From an uncultured Flavobacteriales bacterium (lineage in GTDB: Bacteria > Bacteroidota > Bacteroidia > UBA10329), in NCBI GenBank assembly GCA_937900875.1, contig CALCGD010000265.1, positions 1 through 32,608 on the forward strand: a DNA stretch of 32,608 bases, read 5' to 3'. The notes under the pieces are model-generated. The model made no database searches. It saw nothing but the letters and a program-made list of their open reading frames with translations, and had not been told where the DNA came from. This document shows, in pieces, positions 8,391-16,081 of this stretch. Position numbers and translations under genes: made by a program. Every line of letters begins with the position of its first letter. Position 1 is the first letter of the stretch.

Positions 8391-9082
8391 AGAATCTCAA
8401 TTAACTCTTTTAGGTGATGAATATGGATGTGTTCGGAATCTTCCGACTTCGGCTCATTGGGCTCATACCAAACCGCCTTCCATCCAACATTTAAAGCTCC
8501 TACCACATCTGCTTCAAAATGATCTCCTATCATAATGCTGTTCTCCGCCTTGGAATTGGCCAAAGACGCTGCAAAGTCAAAAATAATTTGACTAGGTTTT
8601 TTTGCTCCAGCACTTTCAGAAGTAATGTGTTGTTCGAAATATCCGTCCAGTCCAGAACTCTTCATTTTAATGTGCTGCACTTCCTCAAATCCATTCGTGA
8701 TAATATGAAGTTGATAGTTCGGCTTGAGATATTCTAATAGCTCAATACATCCTTCCACCAAACCGGTTTTTCTCGGGCTTCTGCTTATATATAGTTCGCC
8801 AATTTGAGCTGCTAGGGCGCGATCATCGTAATTGAAAAATCTCAGTGCTACTTCAAACCTTCCGAATCTCAAATCCTTTTTCTCAATAACTCCGTTACGA
8901 TAATCTTCCCAAAACAATTCATTTATTCGCTTGTATTCTCGAATAAATTCATGGTCCGGAACTCCTAGTTTTTCATGCAAGTTGTGTTCCGTAAAAAGCT
9001 CTTTGAGAGTAGCTTCGGAATTAGATTCAAAATCCCAAAGGGTTCTGTCTAAGTCAAAGAAAACGTGTTTAATTTCTTTCAA
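8387..9082 (-). CDS. YjjG-family noncanonical pyrimidine nucleotidase (HAD superfamily)
   Basis: A 231-residue haloacid-dehalogenase-type phosphatase. Motif I is FFDLDRTLWDF (nucleophile Asp and the acid/base Asp two residues on), motif II IITNG, motif III around GAKKPS, and motif IV MIGDHFEADVVGA. The helical cap between residues ~20 and 90 and the RTLWDF wording resemble YjjG, which hydrolyses nucleoside monophosphates including noncanonical pyrimidine ones. Substrate range is inferred. The start appears to be TTG at 9082, 6 bases after the membrane-protein stop, so it probably relies on translational coupling. It is the last gene of the upp block; its stop overlaps psd by four bases. Confidence 0.87.
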   Translation of the reverse strand: MKEIKHVFFDLDRTLWDFESNSEATLKELFTEHNLHEKLGVPDHEFIREYKRINELFWEDYRNGVIEKKDLRFGRFEVALRFFNYDDRALAAQIGELYISRSPRKTGLVEGCIELLEYLKPNYQLHIITNGFEEVQHIKMKSSGLDGYFEQHITSESAGAKKPSQIIFDFAASLANSKAENSIMIGDHFEADVVGALNVGWKAVWYEPNEPKSEDSEHIHIHHLKELIEIL

Positions 9083-9088
9083 ATCAGC

Positions 9089-9535
9089 TTAAAAAATGAT
9101 TACCACGGAAGACACTATTACCGACCAAACAACTACCGATGCTGCCAAGTAGGTTAGCACCTTTTTTTGATCGCTGAAATAACGTGCTGCTAAGAACGTG
9201 CCTACCGGAATTGAAAGAAACGTTGGAGTGATAGCCGCCAGCCCAATAAGACCGTATTCGCGCTTAATCTTTACAATAAATTTATTCTTCCAGGTAAAAA
9301 CACGTTTCTTTTGCGGCTTACTGTTTCCTTGAAATTTGGATGTGAATTTTCCAATAAATGCCATAATGATGGCGCTTAGGTAATAGAAAAAGAATACCCC
9401 AAACAGGCCTCCGCACGTGGTAATAACGAGCGTTTCTAAATACCCAAAACCAATGTTGAGCGAAGTAATTGGCGCAGTCAAAAACTTGGTTGCACTAAGA
9501 ATTACCACTAATAGTATTTGAAGTATTTTCTCCAC
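9089..9535 (-). CDS. Small integral membrane protein of unknown function
   Basis: I do not recognise a characterised homologue. The 148-residue protein has about four hydrophobic segments: residues ~1-20, ~28-62 (possibly a long hairpin with GGLFGVFFFYYLSAIIMAF), ~93-118 (YGLIGLAAITPTFLSIPVGT) and ~127-148. A basic, Lys-rich loop at ~62-90 is probably cytoplasmic. The proline- and glycine-containing third segment is loosely like small DedA or 'small multidrug export' type membrane proteins, but that is a weak resemblance. The start is GTG at 9535, with an AGGAAGGAG ribosome site 7-8 bases upstream. It lies 55 bases after upp and 6 bases before the HAD gene, so the three form one leftward operon. 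Confidence 0.72.
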   Translation of the reverse strand: MEKILQILLVVILSATKFLTAPITSLNIGFGYLETLVITTCGGLFGVFFFYYLSAIIMAFIGKFTSKFQGNSKPQKKRVFTWKNKFIVKIKREYGLIGLAAITPTFLSIPVGTFLAARYFSDQKKVLTYLAASVVVWSVIVSSVVIIF

Positions 9536-9590
9536 CTCTTATCTCCTTCCTCTACGCTTTCGTACTGGTTTAGTTGTACCGTTCGTCCGA

Positions 9591-10241
9591 TTATTCTTTA
9601 GCTCCGTAAGCTAGGTCGCCAGCATCTCCCAACCCAGGAACAATGTATGACTGGGCAGTTAGCTCCTCGTCCAATGCTCCTATCCAAATACTACAATCTT
9701 TTGGCAAATGACGCTCACAATATTCAAGGCCCTCTCGGCTGGCAATAGCAGCCACGATATGTACTTTTTTAGGCTGTCCCATTCTTAGCAAAGCCTTGTG
9801 AGCTAGCACCATCGAGCCACCTGTAGCCAACATGGGGTCGCAAAGAATTACGGTTCTTCCTTCAACAGAAGGGCTAGACATATATTCTATTTTAATATCA
9901 AAAGAGCCATCAGATTTATGGTTCATTCTGTATGCAGAGATGAAACAATTATCAGCATGGTCGAAATAATTTAGTAAGCCCTGGTGCATTGGCAAACCAG
10001 CGCGAAGGATAGTTGCCAATATTGGTTGGCTATTAAGAATCGGAAGTTCGACTTCGCCAAGGGGAGTGGTCAGCGTGCCAGAATTCCACTCCAATTCTTT
10101 ACTGATTTCATAAGCCATTAATTCTCCAATTCGCTCAAGATTTCTCCTAAACCTCATCCGGTCATTTTGAACGTCAATGTTTCTGATTTCTCCTATGAAT
10201 TGGTCAAACAACGAACCATTTCCACCAAGTATCCTTGCCAT
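9591..10241 (-). CDS. upp: Uracil phosphoribosyltransferase
   Basis: Upp salvages uracil by joining it to PRPP to form UMP. The 216-residue length fits. The PRPP loop is ILCDPMLATGGSMVLAHKAL, and the C-terminal uracil-binding block is IVPGLGDAGDLAYG. ILRAGLPMHQGLLNYF is the central family segment. The ATG at 10241 is the only reasonable start. The gene heads a leftward block whose last member is a pyrimidine-nucleotidase-type HAD protein, so two members fit pyrimidine turnover. No clear promoter was found in the 86-base gap upstream. Confidence 0.96.
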   Translation of the reverse strand: MARILGGNGSLFDQFIGEIRNIDVQNDRMRFRRNLERIGELMAYEISKELEWNSGTLTTPLGEVELPILNSQPILATILRAGLPMHQGLLNYFDHADNCFISAYRMNHKSDGSFDIKIEYMSSPSVEGRTVILCDPMLATGGSMVLAHKALLRMGQPKKVHIVAAIASREGLEYCERHLPKDCSIWIGALDEELTAQSYIVPGLGDAGDLAYGAKE

Positions 10242-10291
10242 TTAATTGAGCTAATTTGAATTGATTTTTGAACTCGAATGTGATAGAATAA

Positions 10292-10327
10292 ATATACACA
10301 ATGCAAGCGCTGCCCCTGTGTTAAAAG
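10292..10327 (-). terminator. Weak possible terminator after the deacetylase
   Basis: On the leftward strand ACACA (10317-10321) can pair with TGTGT (10296-10300), with an inner GCA/TGC helix around AGCGCT, followed by ATATTTATT. The stem is interrupted and the T-run is broken, so this is only a candidate. Confidence 0.3.
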
Positions 10328-11632
10328 TTACACATGCGCCACTTCTAACATATGCGTAAAAACATCGCGCCACCCTTCCCAAATTGTTTTGTTACTTAAG
10401 GTTTCATTGTGCCATAGGCTAATGAACGTTCCGTTTACATCTTTCACCTTTTGCACCAATTCAGTTATGTGGGTCTTAGCAGCTTCAGGGGAAAGTTGCA
10501 TGTAGTATTTGAGCGTAGCTTCCATCATGGTAAATGGGTAAACCGTCAAATTAGTGGTAGCTTCAATATCCAAATCATAAAACGTGTATGGAGTGCAAGT
10601 GCCAGCTCTAAAGCCCGTATGAGCGGCATATCCCATAGAGTGATCCTCTGTGATGTCGTTGTCAATTAAGTTTTGATATGTATGCGGGAGATGAAGAATA
10701 AGAAAATGTTGCCTGCTTTTTATAACGGGTCTATGAATGATTTTCTCCAGTCGTCTTTTTTCAACTTTTAACTTATTGCTATTCTCATTTGAATTGAAGC
10801 CAGGATGAATCCCAACCTCTGCATAATCAGCAAGGTGTTTTATTAATGACTGAAACTGCAAGTTGTAATGCGGTACGTTTTTGTCGTTGACTCCGTAATC
10901 AGCCAGCAAAAGGAAATAGATAGTTTTGAGATTGTACTTTTTCTGAATTTCTAATTGAAAATCGTATGTGTCGTACGGGTCTTTTGCCCGGCCGATAAGC
11001 ACGTTTGTTCTCTCTACAACTTCAGCGAAATTTTTCTTCGCCAAAGACCTAGCATAAGCCCCAGCAGTTCGCATAAACCCTTTATGCTTATAGGCGTAAG
11101 CATTGTCAATATCTATGGTAGAAATGAAATTGTAGGTTCGGTCCTTGAATACAGAATCAGGATATGCTTTCAAGATTATTTCTTTAATCTTCAGCACCCA
11201 TTGGTCTACAACTGGTTCTGTCAAAAAATCATTTTTAAATGCAAGACTTTCTGCAGCTTCAAACCTGTTATAATGGTCTCTTATGTGCGGAAGGCATTCT
11301 TCATACCTAGTTAGTAAAAAGAAGGATGCCGCAAATGCATCAAACAACAATGCAGACCTTTCCGATTGAACGGCATAGAAATACTTACCGTTTTCTCCCG
11401 TTACAACTTTTACTGATTGATCTTTAACTCCTGTGTCGTGTAGTAGCCCATGAGACTTGAAATACAGTTCGTTCTCCACTGCAGAATGTGTGTAACTTAA
11501 TTTAGGTTCAGACGACTCTAAGAAAGCTTGTCGGTTACCTTCAAAAGACACGTCCAAGCCAAGCATATCACCAAGTAGGACCTTAAAAATGTACCTAACC
11601 CTTGGGGTAATTTTATGGCTGTAAACCAGCAT
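10328..11632 (-). CDS. Polysaccharide deacetylase-like (carbohydrate esterase 4 fold) protein
   Basis: A 434-residue protein with a novel-looking N-terminal half (~1-170) and a C-terminal NodB-like barrel. Candidate motifs are STIDIDNAYAYKHKG (first acidic motif, DxD), VGIHPGFNSNE (metal-binding histidine), FRAGTCTPYTFYDL (arginine/aromatic motif) and ISLWHNETL near the end (last histidine motif). This arrangement is common in Bacteroidota 'polysaccharide deacetylase family' proteins of unknown substrate. No signal peptide is evident, so a cytoplasmic role in glycan or nucleotide-sugar modification is possible. I chose ATG 11632, since it overlaps the wecB stop as TAATG; an open frame continues 10 codons further upstream. 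Its position after wecB suggests surface polysaccharide synthesis. Confidence 0.75.
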   Translation of the reverse strand: MLVYSHKITPRVRYIFKVLLGDMLGLDVSFEGNRQAFLESSEPKLSYTHSAVENELYFKSHGLLHDTGVKDQSVKVVTGENGKYFYAVQSERSALLFDAFAASFFLLTRYEECLPHIRDHYNRFEAAESLAFKNDFLTEPVVDQWVLKIKEIILKAYPDSVFKDRTYNFISTIDIDNAYAYKHKGFMRTAGAYARSLAKKNFAEVVERTNVLIGRAKDPYDTYDFQLEIQKKYNLKTIYFLLLADYGVNDKNVPHYNLQFQSLIKHLADYAEVGIHPGFNSNENSNKLKVEKRRLEKIIHRPVIKSRQHFLILHLPHTYQNLIDNDITEDHSMGYAAHTGFRAGTCTPYTFYDLDIEATTNLTVYPFTMMEATLKYYMQLSPEAAKTHITELVQKVKDVNGTFISLWHNETLSNKTIWEGWRDVFTHMLEVAHV

Positions 11633-12789
11633 TAGGTCAAATGCTCTAAAATGGATTGGCAAATGAATTCTGCCGCACTTCCATCTCCGAATATGGATGG
11701 GTATTCGAGCTTGCCTTTATGAGAGAAATGCTCATAACCACTTTTAATTTTCACCGGATTTGAGCCAGCTAGAACAGCACAGCCACTTTCAACTATTTCT
11801 ACCCATTCAGTTTCGGGACGAAGGATAACACACGGCTTTTTCATAAAGAAAGCTTCCTTCTGAACTCCGCCACTATCTGTCATCACTAATTGTGCGTGTT
11901 TTTCAAGTAAAATCATTTCTAAGAAACCCACTGGTTCAACAATCTTGAAAAGTAGATTTTCTGCTAGCGACTTGATCTCCGAATCGTCAGACTGCTGAAT
12001 CATGTTGGCAGTACGTGGATGCAACGGTAGTACAATTTGAATCTGGTTTTGAAGTGAAATTTCATTCAGAGCTGAAAGGATCCCAGCTAATGTGTTGATA
12101 TCGTCCGTGTTCTGTGGTCGATGAATTGTCGAAAGGATAAAGTTGCCCTTGTCAATTCCATGTGTGCTAAACAGAGACTGGTACTCATCTGCTTTTGCTG
12201 AGTAAAAAAGCGTGTTGTCATACATCAAATCGCCACAGTGAAAAACGTACGGATTGTCAACATCTGCTTTGCCTTTTTTCTGGGCTTCATCAAGCGATAA
12301 AAAACCTTCTCGTTCGAGGCTCCTTAAACCAGCTTTCGTGGGAGAATAAAGCAAGGTAGAGGTATGGTCGGCAGTAATCCGATTAATCTCCTCAGGCATT
12401 CTTTTATTGAAAGACCGAAGACCGGCTTCAATATGAACAACTGGTATATGAAGTTTAGATGCTGCCAGAGCGCCAGCCAACGTAGAATTAGTGTCGCCAT
12501 AGATAACTAGAGCATCTGGGTTTTCGAGATTAATCACTCGTTCAATCTCTTCGAGCATTTTACCAGTTTGTTTTCCGTGACTTCCAGAACCGATTGAAAG
12601 CTGATAATTCGGCTGAGGAATGCCCATTTCTTCAAAGAAAACGTCAGACATACCATGGTCGTAGTGCTGACCAGTGTGCACCAACACCTCAGTTAGTTGA
12701 CTAGAAAATTTACTTTGAATAGCTCGGTTGAGTGCAGCCGCTTTAATAATCTGCGGGCGTGCGCCAATAATCGTCAATAGTTTCTTCAT
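11632..12789 (-). CDS. wecB: UDP-N-acetylglucosamine 2-epimerase (non-hydrolysing)
   Basis: The enzyme interconverts UDP-GlcNAc and UDP-ManNAc, a precursor for surface polysaccharides. The 385-residue length is standard for the GT-B-fold family. Seen blocks are TIIGARPQIIKAAAL (N-terminus), VHTGQHYDHGMS, VIYGDTNSTLAGALAA, VHIEAGLRS, STIHRPQNTD and MTDSGGVQKEAFFMKKPCV. The ATG at 12789 overlaps the radC stop in TGATG; a TTG one codon upstream is less likely. The stop overlaps the deacetylase start in TAATG, so radC, wecB and the deacetylase are translationally chained. Confidence 0.95.
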   Translation of the reverse strand: MKKLLTIIGARPQIIKAAALNRAIQSKFSSQLTEVLVHTGQHYDHGMSDVFFEEMGIPQPNYQLSIGSGSHGKQTGKMLEEIERVINLENPDALVIYGDTNSTLAGALAASKLHIPVVHIEAGLRSFNKRMPEEINRITADHTSTLLYSPTKAGLRSLEREGFLSLDEAQKKGKADVDNPYVFHCGDLMYDNTLFYSAKADEYQSLFSTHGIDKGNFILSTIHRPQNTDDINTLAGILSALNEISLQNQIQIVLPLHPRTANMIQQSDDSEIKSLAENLLFKIVEPVGFLEMILLEKHAQLVMTDSGGVQKEAFFMKKPCVILRPETEWVEIVESGCAVLAGSNPVKIKSGYEHFSHKGKLEYPSIFGDGSAAEFICQSILEHLT

Positions 12790-13487
12790 CAAAACACTCC
12801 TTCGTCCACAAAGCTAAAGTAATCGCGTTCACCAATAATTAAGTGGTCAAGAACAGGAATGTCGAGGGAATTTCCTGCATCCTTCAGCTTTTTTGTGATT
12901 TGATGATCCGCTTGACTAGGTTTTAAATTCCCCGAAGGGTGATTGTGTGCTAAAATGATTGCAGAAGCGGGAAATTGAACTGCAGATTTGAAAACGACTT
13001 TCGGATCAACTACGGTTCCTGATACGCCACCTCTCGAAACGCTTTCTTTCCCAATAACTTCATTGGCACGATTGAGAAAAATAACCCAAAACTCTTCGTA
13101 GTTCAAATCTCCTAAATGTGGATAAATGACATCAAAAGCTGATTGACTGCTAGTAATCTTTACTCGTTTATCTGGCTCAGAATCTTTTCTTCTTCTGCCT
13201 AATTCAAGCGCGGCAATTATGCTGATGGCTTTTGCTTCACCTATTCCTTTGAATTTGGTGAGGTCCTTAACCGAAAGTTTTCCTAGTTCAGAAAGTTGAT
13301 TGTTTAGGCTTTGAAGAATACGTTTGGAGAGGTCGACAGCCGTTTCGGATGTGCTTCCGGAGCCAATCAGAATGGCGATTAATTCTGCATCGCTTAAAGC
13401 TGCTTTTCCCTTCAACAGCAACTTTTCTCGAGGACGGTCATCTTCCGCCCAAGCTCTTATTCCTTTGATTGATTTATACTCGTCCAT
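12789..13487 (-). CDS. radC: RadC family JAB-domain protein
   Basis: A 232-residue RadC homologue. The N-terminal part (~1-100) is a helix-hairpin-helix-type region (KFKGIGEAKAISIIAALELG), and the C-terminal part is a JAB/MPN metal-binding domain with HNHPSGNLKPSQAD (HxH-x10-D) and an upstream glutamate in the EEFWVIFLN strand. The family was named for DNA repair, but a direct repair role is not supported for E. coli RadC and the true function is unclear. The ATG at 13487 is the start. A TATATTCG box at 13497-13504 could be its promoter, although the leader would be only a few bases. It heads the leftward radC-wecB-deacetylase chain, behind the rpsT terminator. Confidence 0.93.
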   Translation of the reverse strand: MDEYKSIKGIRAWAEDDRPREKLLLKGKAALSDAELIAILIGSGSTSETAVDLSKRILQSLNNQLSELGKLSVKDLTKFKGIGEAKAISIIAALELGRRRKDSEPDKRVKITSSQSAFDVIYPHLGDLNYEEFWVIFLNRANEVIGKESVSRGGVSGTVVDPKVVFKSAVQFPASAIILAHNHPSGNLKPSQADHQITKKLKDAGNSLDIPVLDHLIIGERDYFSFVDEGVF

Positions 13488-13517
13488 CTGCCGAATCGAA
13501 TATAACTAAACCGTAAA

Positions 13518-13551
13518 ACAAAAAAAAGCCCCGACCGTTAAGTCGAGGCTT
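13518..13551 (-). terminator. Intrinsic terminator of rpsT
   Basis: Read leftward, AAGCCTCGAC (13551-13542) pairs with GTCGGGGCTT (13535-13526) around the loop TTAACG, with one T-G wobble, and eight T's follow in the transcript. It lies 20 bases after the rpsT stop and separates it from radC. Confidence 0.9.
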
Positions 13552-13571
13552 CAATATTTGATTTAACCTGA

Positions 13572-13823
13572 TTAAAGCGCGTTAACGTGAACCGTCAACT
13601 TCGATTTAAGGTTAGATGCTTTGTTTCTATGAATGATATTGTTTTTGGCCAATTTATCAACCAAAGCAACCACTTTTGGAAACAACTCTGCTGCAACTTT
13701 CTTGTCAGTTGCCTCACGTAATTCCTTAATGGCATTACGAGTTGTTTTGTGAATGTATTTGTTTCTCAAACGTTTAGTCTCGTTTGAACGTATTCTCTTA
13801 AGTGTCGATTTGTGATTAGCCAT
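13572..13823 (-). CDS. rpsT: 30S ribosomal protein S20
   Basis: S20 is a primary-binding small-subunit protein that contacts 16S rRNA. The 83-residue, Lys/Arg-rich sequence shows the family's [12 protein letters not shown] start, the [16 protein letters not shown] helix and the C-terminal [15 protein letters not shown] segment. The gene is a single-gene unit: a well-formed Bacteroidota promoter lies 28 bases upstream and a strong terminator lies 20 bases downstream. The direction is leftward, between icd and radC. Confidence 0.98.
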   Translation of the reverse strand: MANHKSTLKRIRSNETKRLRNKYIHKTTRNAIKELREATDKKVAAELFPKVVALVDKLAKNNIIHRNKASNLKSKLTVHVNAL

Positions 13824-13851
13824 TGCTTCTCGTAGTCAAAATTTTGGGCTG

Positions 13852-13881
13852 CAAATGTAATAATTAACTTTCTAGATACAA
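13852..13881 (-). promoter_or_regulatory. Promoter of rpsT
   Basis: On the leftward strand TTG (13881-13879) and TACATTTG (13859-13852) are 19 bases apart, matching the -33/-7 pattern of Bacteroidota. The -7 box ends 28 bases before the rpsT ATG. This is the best promoter match in the window. Confidence 0.7.
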
Positions 13882-13882
13882 A

Positions 13883-13909
13883 GCACAAGATTCAAGAAAT
13901 TTCTTGTGC
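13883..13909 (-). terminator. Hairpin after icd, possible terminator next to the rpsT promoter
   Basis: GCACAAGA (13883-13890) and TCTTGTGC (13902-13909) are perfect inverted arms around an 11-base loop, and CAAGAAATTTCTTG (13893-13906) is itself a perfect 14-base palindrome. Leftward, TTTGTAT follows, so it may end icd transcription; the T-run is short. It abuts the rpsT -33 element by one base. Confidence 0.5.
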
Positions 13910-13937
13910 CGAAAAATCAATCTGTAATTTTTCTTTT

Positions 13938-15206
13938 TCAATTCATCTTTGAGATGATTTCATCCCCAAATTCTGAAGTTGAAAGCAACTCAGCATTTTC
14001 CATCAATCTATGAAAATCAAACGTAACTCGCTTGCTTGCAATGGCAGCTTCAACCGCATTTTCAATCAATTTAGCGACCTCAGTCCAACCCATGTATTCA
14101 AACATCATAGCACCTGAAAGAATGATAGAACTTGGATTTACGATGTCCTTTCCTGCCAATTTTGGCGCAGTTCCGTGTGTGGCTTCAAAAATGGAGTAGC
14201 CAGTATTGTAGTTGATATTGGCTCCTGGAGCAATGCCAATTCCGCCTACACAAGCCGCTAATGCATCTGAAATGTAATCTCCGTTCAAATTAAGTGTAGC
14301 CACAACCGAATGTTGTTTTGGGTAAAGCAGAATTTCCTGTAGGAATGCATCTGCGATACAATCTTTTATAAGCACTTTTCCGGCTGCCGCAGCATCTTCT
14401 TGCGCTTGATTGGCAGCGTCAATACCATCAGTGGATAAAATATTGTCATACATACCCCAAGTAAAAACTTGGTCTTTGAATTGAGACTCAGCATAATCGT
14501 AACCCCATTTTTTGAAGCTTCCTTCTGTAAACTTCATAATGTTCCCTTTGTGAACAATGGTTACAGATGGTTTTTTGTGTTCAATGGCGTATTCAATTGC
14601 AGAATGAATTAAACGTTCTGTTCCTTGTTTAGAAACCGGTTTTATTCCGATAGAAGTGGTTTCTGGGAATCGGATTCCTCTTGCTCCAAAATCATCTTGA
14701 AGAATATTTACCAATCTCTTGCATTCGGGAGTTTCCGCCTGAAATTCAATACCTGCATAAATGTCTTCGGTGTTCTCTCTGAAAATTACCATGTCGGTGT
14801 ATTCAGGATGTACTAATGGAGATGGAACTCCTTTAAACCAACGTACCGGCCTCAGACACACGTATAAATCAAGGGTTTGGCGAAGCTGTACGTTTAACGA
14901 GCGGATTCCTCCACCAATTGGTGTGGTAAGCGGTCCTTTAATAGCTACAAGATGCTTCTTTATGGCATCGAGTGATTCTTGTGGTAACCATTCTCCGGTT
15001 TCGTGGTAAGCTTTTTCTCCTGCAAGAATCTCTAGCCAATCAATTTTTTTAGAATCGCCATAGACTTTCTCCACCGCAGCATCGAATACTTTTTTGGCAG
15101 GTTCCCAAATATCAACGCCAATTCCGTCTCCTTCTATAAAAGGGATTATTGGGTAATTCGGCACGGTAAGTTCACCGTTTTCAATAGTTATTGATTCTGA
15201 ATTCAT
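13938..15206 (-). CDS. icd: Isocitrate dehydrogenase, probably NADP-dependent
   Basis: The enzyme converts isocitrate to 2-oxoglutarate and CO2 in the TCA cycle. The 422-residue protein is of the homodimeric E. coli type. [12 protein letters not shown] opens the fold, [13 protein letters not shown] carries the substrate serine equivalent to E. coli Ser113, [16 protein letters not shown] is the family block, and [20 protein letters not shown] is the cofactor loop. Aligning by eye to E. coli, Lys344, Val351 and Arg395 positions are kept while Tyr345 is Leu and Tyr391 is Phe, which favours NADP over NAD, though not fully diagnostic. The ATG at 15206 is the start. A candidate promoter lies 26-52 bases upstream. 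Confidence 0.95.
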   Translation of the reverse strand: MNSESITIENGELTVPNYPIIPFIEGDGIGVDIWEPAKKVFDAAVEKVYGDSKKIDWLEILAGEKAYHETGEWLPQESLDAIKKHLVAIKGPLTTPIGGGIRSLNVQLRQTLDLYVCLRPVRWFKGVPSPLVHPEYTDMVIFRENTEDIYAGIEFQAETPECKRLVNILQDDFGARGIRFPETTSIGIKPVSKQGTERLIHSAIEYAIEHKKPSVTIVHKGNIMKFTEGSFKKWGYDYAESQFKDQVFTWGMYDNILSTDGIDAANQAQEDAAAAGKVLIKDCIADAFLQEILLYPKQHSVVATLNLNGDYISDALAACVGGIGIAPGANINYNTGYSIFEATHGTAPKLAGKDIVNPSSIILSGAMMFEYMGWTEVAKLIENAVEAAIASKRVTFDFHRLMENAELLSTSEFGDEIISKMN

Positions 15207-15231
15207 GTAATCTATTTCGATAAGATTTGCG

Positions 15232-15258
15232 CGAAGTTATATTTCTATTGAAAATCAA
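15232..15258 (-). promoter_or_regulatory. Candidate promoter of icd
   Basis: Read leftward, TTG (15258-15256) and TAACTTCG (15239-15232) are 16 bases apart; the -7 box differs from TAnnTTTG at one base. The transcript would have a ~20-base leader. The -33 element lies inside the end of the regulator gene. Confidence 0.35.
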
Positions 15259-15985
15259 ACATCGGACTAAAGGAATGGTTGTACGCAGACTGATTAAACT
15301 CATATAATCTAGCAGGTTTGTGTGCCACTCCCTGCTGCTTTTCGTCAAGTGCCTTTAAGAAATCCATACCCGTTATTTTTCGTCTGAAATTTCTCTTGTC
15401 AATCTCAAAGCCCATGACGGTTTCGTACAGATTCTGTAATTGTCCCAACGTAAATTTCTCAGGAAGGAGTTCAAATCCAACAGGCTCCGTCCGCATTTTA
15501 AGTTTTAACGCTTCCATTCCGTTTTGAAGAATGAGATTATGGTCGAATGCCAATTCTGGGACTATGTCAATGCTCATCCATTCGGCTTTGCGTGCGAATG
15601 AATTAGCGGCTGGCTTGAAATTTTCAGGCTTTATTAGTGAGAAGTATCCGACCGTAACAACCCTTGCTTCTGGGTCCTTTCTCACACTTCTCAACCATTC
15701 CAAATCATTTTCGCGTTTAACGCGTGATGGGTCGCCAAAAGCTGCAAACTGACTTAAAAACAGATTGTCAAGTGCTGTAAGTTCTTTTAAGATGCGTTTA
15801 GCAGCTTCATCTAAATTCTCGTCATTTCTAATAAGGTCTCCAGGTAGCTGATAGTTTTTCCCATCTGTGTTGTCCGGGTTTTCTCGTTCAATTAAAAGCA
15901 CTTTTAACCCCGATAAATCGAATCCAAAAACCACACAGTCTACAGATACATTTGGGTTTAGACTTAATGATTGATTTTCGGACAT
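15245..15985 (-). CDS. Nudix-related winged-helix transcriptional regulator (NrtR-like), probable regulator of the starch locus
   Basis: The 246-residue protein has a Nudix-fold domain (~1-155) and a C-terminal winged-helix domain. The helix wording FTLGQLQNLYETVMG followed by DKRNFRRKI is typical of NrtR-type regulators, which include sugar regulators such as AraR in Bacteroides. The Nudix box is decayed: in PGDLIRNDENLDEAAKRILK the catalytic RE becomes RI, and two of the three key glutamates of REUxEE are lost, so it should sense a ligand rather than hydrolyse one. The ATG at 15985 has AGAAGAG upstream. It is divergent from the sugar kinase, with a 7-bp-arm palindrome (16019-16039) between them. 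The ligand is unknown; a maltose- or glucose-derived sugar is my guess from context. Confidence 0.85.
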   Translation of the reverse strand: MSENQSLSLNPNVSVDCVVFGFDLSGLKVLLIERENPDNTDGKNYQLPGDLIRNDENLDEAAKRILKELTALDNLFLSQFAAFGDPSRVKRENDLEWLRSVRKDPEARVVTVGYFSLIKPENFKPAANSFARKAEWMSIDIVPELAFDHNLILQNGMEALKLKMRTEPVGFELLPEKFTLGQLQNLYETVMGFEIDKRNFRRKITGMDFLKALDEKQQGVAHKPARLYEFNQSAYNHSFSPMFDFQ

Positions 15986-16018
15986 TAGCTCTTCTGAGAG
16001 TATGGGTGTAGGGCTTAC

Positions 16019-16039
16019 TTAGTGTCAAATTAACACTAA
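16019..16039. promoter_or_regulatory. Palindromic operator between the regulator and the sugar kinase
   Basis: Arms TTAGTGT and ACACTAA are perfect inverted repeats separated by seven bases (CAAATTA). The site lies 33 bases from the regulator ATG and 42 from the kinase ATG, in a divergent promoter region. A near copy (17 of 21 bases the same) precedes susC at 23100. Binding by the Nudix-type regulator is inferred from position. Confidence 0.75.
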
Positions 16040-16045
16040 CTTGCC

Positions 16046-16053
16046 TTTCTTTG
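16046..16053 (+). promoter_or_regulatory. Candidate -7 box for the kinase-GH31-GH13 operon
   Basis: TTTCTTTG differs from TAnnTTTG at one base and begins 17 bases after the operator centre, nearly the same geometry as at susC (15 bases). There is no obvious TTG -33 element; the operator occupies that region. Confidence 0.3.
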
Positions 16054-16081
16054 CAAACGAACAAGATTATTAGAAGGTTAA

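Noticed and set aside
9536-9593. A leftward frame between upp and the membrane protein reading NRTNGTTKPVRKRRGRR then TAA, possibly a basic small protein or frameshifted tail of upp.
   Set aside because: There is no ATG, GTG or TTG in the ~25-codon open stretch, no slippery sequence of a known kind, and the Arg/Gly-rich end coincides with the purine-rich ribosome site of the next gene.
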